A DNA stretch of 64,000 bases, from assembly GCA_002633005.1 (NCBI GenBank), contig NMRA01000305.1, positions 367,110 through 431,109 of the forward strand, given 5' to 3'. The notes below the pieces were generated by a model. It saw only the letters and a list, made by a program, of their open reading frames with translations, ran no database searches and was not told the DNA's origin. The DNA comes from Phoronis australis. Its lineage: Eukaryota > Phoronida > Phoronidae. Position 1 is the first letter of the stretch. The number at the start of each line of letters is the position of its first letter. Shown here piece by piece: positions 55,101 to 64,000 of this stretch. Both the position numbers and the translations under genes were made by a program.

Positions 55101-58100
55101 CATCCATTGAAGTAAAGTGTTTTACCATGAGCCGCTGGCAGCAAAGAGCCACAGCCATAGCCCAATGCACCCCCTCGAACTAATGACCAATAGGCTGATA
55201 TGGTTGACCCTTCAAACCCTTCAGTCATGGCTGTTAATAGTGGACTGGCAGATTTGTGACAGTATTCTCCTGACAAAAAAAAATTGTACAATGGAAAAGC
55301 ATGAGGCTTTATGAGAAAAGTTAGATTACTGTGAAATAAGAACTGAAACCCTAAAGAGTATTTGGGAGATGATGCTCAGGACATGATGAGAATGTCTAGT
55401 TACAACCTATTATCCCCAAATTCTTCTGAAAACCAAGACACGTTTGCACTGCCTATTGAACCCATCTATTGTTATGGAAGTGACCAGCAGTCAACAAGTC
55501 AAAGTCTTTCGGATGCTATTTAAAGTTGTTGTGATTAAACAAGTTCACACATTTTAAAAACATCTCAGACCAGACAGTGATAATTTTTCAGCAGCCTGTT
55601 TTACCAAAGGTCTTAAATCTAGTCGGACGGCATGCTTTTGCAAACCTTCCTTAAAAGTGAAAAAAATTATGCAAATGAATGTAATGTAGATGATTTTTCA
55701 TATTCAGACTTAACGACTTAACAATGACTAATTATATAGCATGAACTTTGACACTGGAAGACAGTCATGTAGTTGGTTAATTTTCAAGACAGTAAAGTTT
55801 TGAGAAAATTTTATTTGTCTGCCCAGATATCCTGCTTACCGCTTTGTCACAGCAAACAGTGTCTTTTAAATTAAGTGTCAACCTTAACCTAGGAATTTAC
55901 AAGCCCAACCACTTACCTTCATATCCAGGGTCACACAGGCATGACCCCTGATCACAACGCCCCCTACCATGACAGAGATGAGGACAACCCTCACCAATGT
56001 ACAAGTCATCAATTGACCAACTGGGAGCCTTAGCCTGAGTCGACGACTGAATCCAGCGGAATCGGGTAATACTGCCAGGAAAGAAGTGGACAACGATATC
56101 AAAACTTTAATTATAGAGAATCAAACAATTTTGAGTCAGCAAAAGTAGCCCCCAAAAAATTAATGTATTGTAGTCCATTCAGTCTTAAGTACAATCACAT
56201 GAAATACAACAAAATCTCAACAACTTTGGACGAAATAATTGACAAAAACGTCCTTCCACTTTCCAAGGGCTTCTAACATCACACATTTTCAAAACATTGT
56301 CAGATAATAGATATTATAAAAATTATCAAGAAAACATTGTCAGATAGTAGATATTATAAAAATTATCAAGAAAACATTGTCAGATAGTAGATATTATAAA
56401 AATTATCAAGAAAACATTGTCAGATAGTAGATATTATAAAAATTATCAAGAAAACATTGTCAGATAGTAGATATTATAAAAATTATCAAGAAAAAGCGTT
56501 CAATTCGGTGCTACATAGAACTTGCATGAAAAACATGATGGTATAATATTTCACTTGTTGGTCATACTACATTGTCCAAAACTGGTGAGATTTTACTGTA
56601 CAAAACTCTGCTCGTTCTTCCAAAAATAATTTTTTGGAAAAAACTGACTGAGGATATTCAACGTTTACAAACCAGCGCATTACTCCTGAAAAGTTTCGTC
56701 CTGTTCTAATGCCACCAAACATAAACAAATATTATAAGCAATTGTAATAAGTTTCTCATAATTTTGCACAATGGCTCAAAGTTGAAATGAATTAAATTTT
56801 AAAACCTGAAAGGTTTATAAAAATGTTGTCTTCATTGTCCTGGCAGTTCAAATTTATACAGATAAATACAGTCATGTCCTATTCACTGCGCTACCTGGTG
56901 GTGATGTCGCAAAACGTAAGAAATAAGTGCTCCGAGTATTTCTACAGAAAGCCTCAGTTTCAGCAGTGTATATCCTACCCTCATGGTACCAATGTACCAT
57001 AATTACTTTGAGAATGTAAGGTACACACTGCAGTCATCATGGCACTTGTACCATACCTACCTTGAAAATGTGTCCAGAGGTAGCGCCATATGACAGTAAC
57101 CCTGGTCCAGCCCCAGTACGTGTCAGTAAGGTATACACTTACGGTCACGGTACTTACTACATACCTTGAGAATGTATCTGGAGACAGTGCCACAGTAACC
57201 CTGGTCCAGTCTTGGTGCGTGTTAGCGCTGTACACACTACCTTCATGGTACTCATATGGCTCGCACCTCACACTATCCAAGTGGGAGGGGTAACATTCGG
57301 CAACAACCAATGACCAGCTGTCATTGGATGGAGACTTGTTGTACTCAAATCTGATTGGCTGGTTCAGGTTGCAGGATGAAGCAGAGTCAGCACAGCCAAC
57401 CACGACCTGTCAATAAGAAGAGAAAATTTAATCGAGGTGCATCAACGTAAACTATATAATACAAACATTTGAAAAGTAACCTAAACCCATTTTTAAAACA
57501 TGAGTACCCATAACTGTTTTAAAGAGAGTTATCATTATTCAACTAAACTTTGCAAGTCACTTTTAATTGTAAGTTTCTTCAACAAAATTTATCCCACTTC
57601 ATATTTTAAACTGTTAACGTCAATTTCATAATTTTTCCATTTTGTCGCCAGCTTAATATCGCTACCTTGAAGTGCACCATGTAGTGATCTTGTACAATCA
57701 TTTGACCAGTGGTCAGACTCCTGACCCCTTGACCTGTCGTCCATGTTATTGACTGACTGCTGCCATCACAAACATCAAACTCCACACTACCATGAGGAGA
57801 AAACTCCCAGATTGATCCATCAAGAGGCGATTCAAAGTTTTCCTGTAGGAGACTAGGGTTGATCTCATGGCCACCAATCAACACATTGTCCAGGGCCCAG
57901 AAGGGTTGTACACGGCTCTGGACAATGGATGAGGGTTGCCACCATCGCAACCTGGTATTGTGTGTTCTGGCTGGGTTAGGAAGGTGAATGTAATCGCGCC
58001 TAGGCTGAATGTAGTTGACAGCATCGAGGACATGGAGAGTGTGCCACTGGATACCTGGAACATGGATAAACTACATCATACATATTGTACACATAATACG

Positions 58101-61100
58101 ACGTGTGTAAAAATACAAATATGCCATTCATTTTTTTAAAACATCACAACATACGATGCCTATGACATATAGAGAGACGTCATACACCAAATGCAGAAAG
58201 ACAAAATACCGTTAACCTTCACAATGGCTAATAATACTTCCTGTCAGCATTGCCACCAATTTATTTTGTTTCTATAATTTTTAATTACATAATACTTTCC
58301 ACTTCATTACCGGTCTCGACAAAAAGCTCCAAGGACAATGAACTTAACATGAATTTGACTTGTGTCCAGCCATAGCAACGGCGGATTGGTTGGCATGGCG
58401 ATCATTTTGTCGGATTTTAATTTAATTTTCTCTCACAGTACATCTTTTGTACCCATCATAGTACCTTCTGCTTGTACTAAGAATAAGCTGTCATACTCGA
58501 CAATACACACAACAATATCTGACTGAGGCCTTTAATATGGAGATATGCCATACACGTTCTAAACACGTGACAATATTTGACGCCTATAACAAGGAGAGAT
58601 GTCATACATACTCTAAACACGTGACAATCTCTGAGGTCTGTAACAGGAGAGATACATACACATAACAATATCTGATGCAAGCAATATGGACAAATCGCAC
58701 ACATCTTGCGTACACGTATCAGACGTAACACAATTTGTGAGACGTGAATATCCCGCAATCAAAGTAATCAATCAAAGTAATCAATCAAAGTAATCAATCA
58801 AAGTAATCAATCAAAGTAATCAATCAAAGAATCAATAACAATTCCATTTGTGTCTGTTAAACACAAATTACATGCAAACACAAATTCATTCAGATTAATG
58901 CCTAGGTTCAGCTAAACACCCACCACTGAATATTAAGTAATGATATAAAAACACAAGATAAAGTTTAAAAAAAATACTGTTTCGCTTTTGTACATTCTTC
59001 TTTAATTATCATTTTATGCACATTTTTAATGCCTCTCGTGCAAAATGTGCAAAATTGTGGAAACAATGTTTCATGGGATTTTAGAGGACAGTGTCCAGGT
59101 ACATAAACGTCTGAAGTTTGGATATTTTTCTAAGGTTATACAACAGATTTCATATTGCTATACATGTATGTACTTGTTGGTAATGTTAATACTTCAAAAA
59201 ACGTTACACATAGGATCAATCTTCCCCTTGATTTCTTAGTTTCTTCATTTAAATGCCTCGGTATCAGCCTGAAAATGTAAAATATTAAGAGCCAATAAAT
59301 ATTGCTACACACCTCCATCAGTCGAGTATTGCAAGATGACATTTTCTCTGCTACCACCAGAGGGCAGTGAACACCCTGGCTTGGAGGAATTTCCACCAAT
59401 CATAGCAATGTATTGAACGAACCTGAAATAAGAGGTAAAGGTCAAAGGATGCAATGCATCTTTGAAAACATTTACTTATTAAGCAAAAAACAAGTCGTAT
59501 TCAGTTCTTAGTGTTCCAGTGCAAACGTACCTGGAATTCCTCAAATCTAATGTAGATGTCACCACCTGTCTTAGACCGGATCCAGTGAAGAACAGCATCT
59601 TACCATCCACCAGCTCACCACAGCCAGTACCTATAGCGCCACCTTGTGTCAGTGACCAGTAGTGGTTTTTGATTTCCAGGGAGTTGAATGTGTCCTTGAG
59701 GTAGGTCTACAATTAGAGACAAATTGGGAAACATGGTTAAAGATGTGACAAAAACAAAGGGCTGTGTAGACATGATGCAATGAACTATGACACACCCACA
59801 GTAACAGAAATATTTCATACCAAGATCAGTCGCCAGGTGGCGTGACCTCTCGTCCACAAGTTGCCTCACCTAGAACTGCCAAACAACATGCCATGGAAAT
59901 CGATGACGTTGCGTAAATAGTTTGGCAAAGCGACAATTGACATGGAAAGGAAGAAGTCATCAAAAGCAGAAATGGCCACTTAACACTGCCTTTAATGACT
60001 GACATTCAAATGCAATATCGTGCTTTTTCAACTGAAAATACTGCATCTGGTTACATGTGGAGATAACCTGACCGGATCATAGTGAGACAGTGTGCTGGCG
60101 CTGACTTACAAACTAAGTGACACCCATGACGGAAACTACAGATACCAACCAAGACCCATGCAGCGTCACCTGTTGGTCATGTGGATGAATGTCAGAGTCA
60201 TTGCCTAACATTTCACAACAATACAGAAAGACGTTTTGTATACAAAATATAGAGTATAAACTTCAATTTAAAAAATATACCAAGCTTTAAAAACCTTACC
60301 TTTGGATTATTCATCCAATAACAGGTATGGCCACTGTAACCGTGGTAACAGTTACAATTTGGGTAATCACACCACCCATTGCCATGGCACATGTGTCTAC
60401 AGGGTGGTCCAATGTACACATCACTTATTGCCCAAATATGAAGTGACACGTCCGAAAGGGGCGGGGCTTGTAGCCAACGGAATCTGGTTGCCCTAGAGAT
60501 AGGGAAAGATAAAGATGACATTTTTAATTTACAAGAAAGTAAACATTATTATACAGTTGGCAATTTTATCATCACTTTTGAAACTTGTTAGCGCATGAGT
60601 TAGACGCTTGTGAAATAGAATAAAAAGAAACAGTGGCTGCACTCTATTCAAAACCAGTGAAGACTTTTTTTCTGTTTGTAGCAATTACATCCGTCTTAAG
60701 AATCATTTAGTTGTGGCGACGATAATGTCTGTTAAGATTTTGTGAAAGATTTTGGAACTCAAGTTTAGCATACATGATGTCTACATTTTTTGTGAAACTG
60801 ATCGAGACAACCACTGAGCATAGCGATTATTAAAGTACGCTTGGTTTCAAAACAGGCTTAAGTGGCAAGTACACTTATTAACAGATCTTTATCTACGGCT
60901 CCAATCAGCTGGGTGATCAGTGTCTTCACCGCTACTTTGTACAGACAAACTTTCTTACAACACCCTACTCACTTGGAGACGACTGGTCCTTTCAGCTGGA
61001 CAGTGACCACTCTCCAACCTTTAGAGGAGTAAAGTATTGTCGCCATGACACCCTGCGGTGAACACTGTGGGCTGGATGGCAAGCACTCCTCAATCACAGA

Positions 61101-64000
61101 CTTCCACGAACGTCCATAATCAGACGAGAACTCCAGATAGACTGGGTTGACAATGCTATCCCATGGTACATCACAACCAATCGATATATTGAACTGCAAC
61201 ATATCACCATCTTGAACATCAACGTCAATAGTCGTCATGGTTACATTCTGATGCATTGTAGGTAAAGCCTTCATAACTCCCGAAGCACCACAATAACGAC
61301 CAGTGACCACATTATTCAACGGCAGCCAAATCGGTTGGTCACGTGACCTCTCAGCTGTACGTGTTGATATATGACGAAGGCTGTCCTGCCACCCTCCAAT
61401 CACAAGGTTGTCTATCAGCCAATCACTGTCGCTGCTTCTTGGAGAACGTGGCTGCCACCATCTGATGCGCACACCCTCATACCTCGCCTCACTGGGGATT
61501 TTGATGTGCACAAATCTGCAATAGACACAGGTAACAAATAAAAAACACAGATTGGCAAAGATATTTATATCTTTTAAGACATCAAAATAGAATGCAATCA
61601 CCAATTTCATTTGTAAAACAAAATTCAAGCAATATCTAAGCACAAGAACAGGATTCTTCAGTTGGTTCTGTGACCAAACACTAGATGGAGATACCAGTTG
61701 TTTATCAATTTCATTCGTATCAGTATAAAGGAGAAAGCACGGCTGAACACACCAGCAAGAATAGTCAAACAGTCAGTTGGTTCCATAATCAAACACTAGA
61801 TGGAGATATGTGTTGGGAGTTCAGTGGCTTTCAGGACTTCCAAAAATTCTGTTTTTCACATTCACCTAGTAATATCATAAAACAGAAGAGGGCTAAATTA
61901 TCGGCCATTTACCAACGATCAGAGTTACAATACCAAAAAGTTTATGCAAAGGAATCAACTAACTAGGGTAAACATCAGAAAATGACCATAACACAGCAGC
62001 ACTGGTAACATAAACAAGTCGGCTTCGACATGTTCTTTGGCAATAGCTGGCCATAGGTTTACAGTAAAAACTCTACAGTTTCACACGATGTAACACGCTT
62101 GGCTCAAGGTTGGAGATTGTAGCAAAATTCAGAAATAACCAATGAATGTGAGCATAACCCAATTCAAGAACTACCATCAGTGACAAACCAAAGGTATTCA
62201 CCTCAATATCATGCTATCTGGGGACACGTGAAAATATTGCATCAGTTGCTATTTTGAACATGTGATGACCTGGGGACACGTGAAAATATTGCATCAGTTG
62301 CTATTCTGAACATGTGATGACCTGGGGACGCGTGAAAATATTGCATCAGTTGCTATTTTGGACACGTGATGACCTGTTACATCTAATTTCTGATTCCATT
62401 AATACAAAACCCAGTGTCCAATATTTCACAAAATATGATGAACGCCGAAGTCGTCCACATTTTAGGCTTGGAGGAGTTCACTAGTTTGCACAGTGGCTTA
62501 GAATTTTGCTGACAGTTGCAAATCATGGGACGGTGTCATTCACACTACTATAGGCCTTTTGAAACAGACATGCAAGGTCAATGAAAGTAGCTCTTTGTGA
62601 ACCCTGGTCTTAGTCATACAACTGTTCCAGTTGGACTGTGTAACTGAACACAGCTTAACAAATTTTTTATGATCCTGGCTGAGAAAATACTGTTTTATTA
62701 CCCCAAGGATTCTGAATAGCTGAGACCGGAATGCATGTCCCAGTCTTCAGAGTTGACAAAATTAAATGTTGTCTAAAATTTCCGTGCCCAAATGTTAGAA
62801 ACTGTTCCAGACTGGAAAATTTTCCCGCATTTATTATATGACCACAGTGTCAATACACCCAAGGGGGGGAAGCAGTGCTTTCATCATGTCTTTGTTCGAT
62901 TGTTTCAAGGTTACCCTACAGTGACTACCTCGTGCCATTGTACAAGTCATAGTACAGATCTGTCATGGTGGTCCACGTGATGCCGCCATCAGCGGAGTAG
63001 TCTATGAGTACATCCTCATCTCTGTTGTTAGGCAACGACTGGAGGCCGTAGCGGAAGTCAAACTGGATGTATACGGCACGTCTCAGGTCGAGGTCAACTG
63101 TCTCTAGCAGGCGACTACATGTCTAGAAGGAATAAAACCCCATTACTGAGCTGGTGAGAAATATACAGTCCACACAAAAGAGTATACAAGACAAAATGAC
63201 CCAGATTTTCCCTTCACGTCCCTGGTGTCCCTTCATGACCCCGGTGTCCCTTCATGTCATCGGTGTCCCTTCATATCACCGGTGTCCCTTCATGTCCCTG
63301 GTGTCCCTTCATGACCCTGGTGTCCCTTCATGCCCTGGTGTCCGTTCATGAACCTGGTGTCCCTTCATGTCCCTGGTGTCAATTCATGACCCTGGTGTCC
63401 CTTCATGCCCCTGGTGTCCCTTCATGCCCCTGGTGTCCCTTCATGCCCCTGTTGTCCCTTCATGCCCCTGGTGTCCCTTAATGACCCTGGTGTCCCTTCA
63501 TGACCCTGGTGTCCCTTCATGTCCCAGGTGTCCCTTCATGCCCTTGGTGTCCCTTCATGACCCTGGTGTCCCTTCATGCCCTGGTGTCCCTTCATGACCC
63601 TGGTGTCCCTTCATGTCCCTTAAGACCTAGAATGAAGAGGAATTCACAGCCAGTAAGATCCTGCATTGCTGCGCCATTGTGTAAGTAGTATTTTGCAGCC
63701 ATAAATTAAATATTTACAAGTTAATTTCGCTGTTACAAGAATTAGACATCATTAAGGGGAAACTGTATTTCGTCTGAATACTTTGTCTTGTACAGTTATA
63801 GTATAAAAGCTGTAGTTGAATAATTGAAATAACAGCCAATTAACTGATTAAGTTTACTGCATTTTAGGAAGCATGGCAACCAATCAGAGTCAACCACAAA
63901 ATTAATCTAAATAATTATCACGGATAAATAAAGTTGGAATTCCGTTTAAGAAATTACAAAAAAACTGCCTCACCTTTGACATATGCAGAGCCTTGCCTGA
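52073..64000 (-). CDS. RELN: Reelin, 3' portion (partial; 5' end beyond window)
   Basis: Thirteen minus-strand exons: complement of join(52073-52136, 53606-53784, 54383-54497, 55053-55269, 55917-56071, 57165-57406, 57666-58054, 59313-59422, 59531-59706, 60300-60492, 60973-61515, 62929-63122, 63974-64000+). They give 867 codons plus stop with consistent phases. Reelin is a large secreted extracellular glycoprotein; in vertebrates it binds lipoprotein receptors and guides neuron positioning. Hallmarks seen: Asp-box motifs YSADGGITW, FSSDYGRSW, YSTDGGIQW and YTRDRGINW; RWWQP followed by a (W)xIDxxxIGG-type ending in each subrepeat; two six-cysteine EGF modules; and a short basic tail. By analogy with eight-repeat reelin, this is the end of repeat 6 (B half), repeats 7 and 8, and the C-terminal region. 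The identification is secure; repeat numbering is inferred. Confidence 0.96.
53050..53557. mobile_element. CAGGG-ended DNA transposon remnant, longer form
   Basis: It starts CAGGGCTTGGAATGACCAAT and ends GGAAAATTCCAAGCCCTG. The flanks ATATAT and CTATAT match at five of six positions. The interior has a poly-A-rich tract (53166-53190) and repeated CCGCGGAAAT words near the right end. It lies in the last RELN intron, 50 bases from the preceding exon's donor. Confidence 0.75.
53606..53784 (-). CDS. RELN: RELN exon, end of subrepeat 8B
   Basis: 179 nt between TACTTCAG and GTAAGT, entered in phase 0 and left in phase 2. It starts GINWHLIASHDP (completing YTRDRGINW) and ends [20 protein letters not shown] then YVEIV. 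In vertebrate reelin the equivalent RWWQP...DQWALDHVEVV is the last structured segment before the C-terminal tail. Unspliced, the frame would stop at once (ATG TAA). Confidence 0.95.
54383..54497 (-). CDS. RELN: RELN exon, middle of subrepeat 8B
   Basis: 115 nt between GCTTTCAG and GTGAGT, entered in phase 2 and left in phase 0. It encodes KIMFVIQIGSVHPSSTC and KVVLLQYTRDR. The KIMFV(I/L)QIGS stretch is strongly reminiscent of the last repeat of vertebrate reelin. Upstream open frame beyond the acceptor is intronic. Confidence 0.95.
55053..55269 (-). CDS. RELN: RELN exon, last EGF cysteine and start of 8B
   Basis: 217 nt between TTTGTCAG and GTAATG, entered in phase 1 and left in phase 2. 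It encodes GEYCHKSASPLLTAMTEGFE, AYWSLVRGGALGYGCGSLLP and GKTLYFNGCG, the normal opening of a B subrepeat. Confidence 0.95.
55917..56071 (-). CDS. RELN: RELN exon, end of 8A plus most of EGF module 8
   Basis: 155 nt between CTGGCAG and GTAAGT, entered in phase 2 and left in phase 1. It encodes ITRFRWIQSS, SWSIDDLYIGEG and five of the EGF cysteines (CPHLC-RC-SC-LC). The sixth (EYC) is in the next exon. The longest open frame over this stretch is in another frame and is a shadow. Confidence 0.94.
56225..56605. repeat. Member of the AAATTTCACTTGTC family carrying an internal tandem repeat
   Basis: It starts GACGAAATAATTGACAAAAA and ends TATTTCACTTGTTGGTCATA then CATTGTCCAAAACTGGTGAG and ATTTTAC. 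The 40-bp repeat at 56291-56490 lies within it. Confidence 0.5.
56291..56490. repeat. 40-bp tandem repeat, 5 copies
   Basis: Five units of exactly 40 bp, each starting AAAACATTGTCAGATA, at 56291, 56331, 56371, 56411 and 56451. Only the first unit differs (AATAG for AGTAG). It lies in the RELN intron between 56071 and 57165. Confidence 0.95.
57001..57156 (-). repeat. RELN: Partial tandem duplications of the 3' end of a RELN exon
   Basis: On the minus strand, DWTRVTVALSPDTFSR of the exon is echoed by GWTRVTVIWRYLWTHF about 104 bases downstream. The duplicate ends with its own donor-like AAG/GTAGGT at 57061/57060. A third, shorter fragment (CATTCTCAAAGTAATT, 57001-57050) follows. The frame stays open to 56981, but the second donor is in phase 1, not 2. 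Confidence 0.75.
57165..57406 (-). CDS. RELN: RELN exon, Asp-box region of subrepeat 8A
   Basis: 242 nt between ATTGACAG and GTATGT, entered in phase 0 and left in phase 2. It encodes VVVGCADSASSCNLNQPIRF, a degenerate Asp box (YNKSPSNDSW, lacking the central Asp-x-Gly), AECYPS and VYSANTHQDWTRVTVALSPD. The 3' end of this exon is partly duplicated in the downstream intron at about 57001-57156. Confidence 0.93.
57666..58054 (-). CDS. RELN: RELN exon, end of 7B and start of 8A
   Basis: 389 nt between GTTCCAG and GTAGCG, entered in phase 1 and left in phase 0. It encodes IQWHTLHVLDAVNYI, TRLRWWQPSS, FWALDNVLIGG, and the start of the next A half (LLQENFESPLDGSIWEFSP). The layout parallels the 60973-61515 exon, but here the A half is split by an intron. 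Confidence 0.95.
58055..59312 (-). other. RELN intron with degenerate repeats
   Basis: 58490-58720 holds a degenerate repeat of roughly 65 bp (words GACAATATCTGA, ATATGGAGATATGCCATACA, CTAAACACGTGACAAT), with a possible further unit at 58141-58200. 58756-58836 holds a 13-bp repeat listed separately. The rest is A/T-rich. Confidence 0.55.
58756..58836. repeat. 13-bp tandem repeat, 6 copies
   Basis: The unit CAATCAAAGTAAT starts at 58756, 58769, 58782, 58795, 58808 and 58821; the last unit has a short deletion. Confidence 0.9.
59313..59422 (-). CDS. RELN: RELN exon, middle of subrepeat 7B
   Basis: 110 nt between TTTCAG and GTGTGT, entered in phase 2 and left in phase 1. It encodes FVQYIAMIGGNSSKPGC and ends NVILQYSTDGG. 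The Asp box is completed by the next exon (GIQW), so the intron interrupts the Asp box itself. Confidence 0.93.
59531..59706 (-). CDS. RELN: RELN exon, first part of subrepeat 7B
   Basis: 176 nt between AATTGTAG and GTACGT, entered in phase 0 and left in phase 2. It encodes TYLKDTFNSLEIKNHYW and GGAIGTGCGELVDGKMLFFT, matching the start of reelin B subrepeats. Confidence 0.94.
59707..60972 (-). other. RELN introns 59707-60299 and 60493-60972
   Basis: These introns flank the exon for EGF module 7. No repeats or further exons are seen. Confidence 0.55.
60300..60492 (-). CDS. RELN: RELN exon, end of 7A plus EGF module 7
   Basis: 193 nt, acceptor TCTCTAG, donor GTAAGG, entered in phase 2 and left in phase 0. 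It encodes ATRFRWLQAPP, WAISDVYIGPP and then an EGF module with six cysteines in the order CRHMC-WC-NC-NC-TC, ending YWMNNPK. The EGF lies between the A and B halves, as in known reelins. Confidence 0.96.
60973..61515 (-). CDS. RELN: RELN exon, end of 6B and start of 7A
   Basis: 543 nt, the longest reelin exon here, between ATTGCAG and GTGAGT, phase 2 at both ends. It encodes the end of one subrepeat (VRIRWWQPRS, then DWLIDNLVIGG), the inter-repeat linker, and most of the next A half with IGCDVPW and the Asp box FSSDYGRSW, plus CLPSSPQC. A linker and two half-domains are encoded without an intron. Confidence 0.95.
61516..62928 (-). other. RELN intron with two small duplications
   Basis: It contains the 52-bp tandem repeat (62218-62373) and a duplicated segment of about 40 bases (AAACACTAGATGGAGATA at 61676 and 61791). 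No exon is seen. Confidence 0.55.
62218..62373. repeat. 52-bp tandem repeat, 3 copies
   Basis: The unit begins CTGGGGACACGTGAAAATAT and ends ACATGTGATGAC. Copies start at 62218, 62270 and 62322 with a few substitutions. Each carries ACACGTG and ACATGTG E-box-like words. Confidence 0.92.
62929..63122 (-). CDS. RELN: RELN exon, BNR/Asp-box of subrepeat 6B
   Basis: 194 nt, acceptor CTTCTAG, donor GTAGTC, entered in phase 0 and left in phase 2. It encodes TCSRLLETVDLDLRRAVYIQ followed by FDFRYG and the Asp box DYSADGGITW. This is the typical reelin beta-strand order. Confidence 0.92.
63217..63622. repeat. 19-bp minisatellite, about 21 copies
   Basis: The unit CTGGTGTCCCTTCATGACC has single-base variants throughout. 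The unit length is not a multiple of three and no frame has a stop, so all three plus-strand frames are open and give the same 19-residue periodic peptide. The open frames over 63154-63688 are artefacts of this. It lies in the RELN intron 63123-63973. Confidence 0.93.
63974..64000 (-). CDS. RELN: RELN exon (partial at window edge), B half of repeat 6
   Basis: Only the last 27 nt of this exon are present, ending before donor GTGAGG. It reads SGKALHMSK in phase 0, matching the reelin subrepeat segment that precedes the Asp-box sheet (compare VDGKMLFFTG in the equivalent place of repeat 7). Confidence 0.75.

Larger units (their letters stand above)
54498..57164 (-). other. RELN introns between 54498 and 57164
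   Basis: This covers introns 54498-55052, 55270-55916 and 56072-57164, excluding exons 55053-55269 and 55917-56071. The third holds the 40-bp tandem repeat, the surrounding dispersed element and the partial exon duplication at 57001-57156. The first two show nothing beyond A/T-rich sequence. Confidence 0.6.

Noticed and set aside
55884-56102. 72-codon minus-strand open frame
   Set aside because: It is a shadow frame of the RELN exon at 55917-56071; the true frame encodes the EGF cysteines and matches the neighbouring phases.
63154-63688. Repeat-containing open frames (VSLHDPGVPSCPW type)
   Set aside because: All frames of a stop-free 19-bp minisatellite are open; it is intronic on the opposite strand of RELN.

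Overview
The window is metazoan nuclear DNA: intron-rich genes with GT/AG introns, A+T-rich non-coding sequence and many dispersed short DNA-transposon remnants, with no prokaryotic gene organisation. It contains two convergent protein-coding genes. The minus-strand gene is clearly reelin. That gene, the intron sizes and the repeat load suggest an invertebrate deuterostome (amphioxus- or hemichordate-like), but the species cannot be fixed from the sequence alone. It is a draft assembly: there is a 775-base N run (34520-35294) and a single N (32339) at the junction of two near-identical 1.7 kb blocks.

Layout. 1-11.67 kb: no confident gene; foldback elements, a transposon-like block at 8.1-9.25 kb and dispersed repeats. 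11.68-49.42 kb (+): a gene of at least nine coding exons plus one 27-nt microexon, encoding a predicted 746 aa (755 with the microexon) protein that I do not recognise by name. It has four SILK motifs in an acidic/polar N-terminal region, a charged coiled-coil centre with a fifth motif (SILR), and a conserved-looking C-terminal half. Its first coding intron is about 22 kb and holds most of the repeats and the 1.7 kb duplication. 49.4-52.07 kb: the two 3' UTRs converge, separated by a short transposon. 52.07-64.0 kb (-): thirteen exons of the 3' part of reelin (867 aa), from the last part of subrepeat B of the third-from-last reelin repeat through two complete repeats (BNR/Asp-box A half, EGF, BNR/Asp-box B half) to a short basic C-terminal tail and stop. 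The 5' part lies beyond base 64000.

All splice phases in both genes are mutually consistent, which is the main support for the exon models. The most notable observations are: the cluster of SILK-type protein phosphatase 1 docking motifs in the unnamed gene; a microexon whose acceptor region resembles the next exon's acceptor region; a tandemly duplicated 3' end of a reelin exon; CAGGG-ended elements with 6-bp target duplications; and a step change in divergence along the 1.7 kb duplication.
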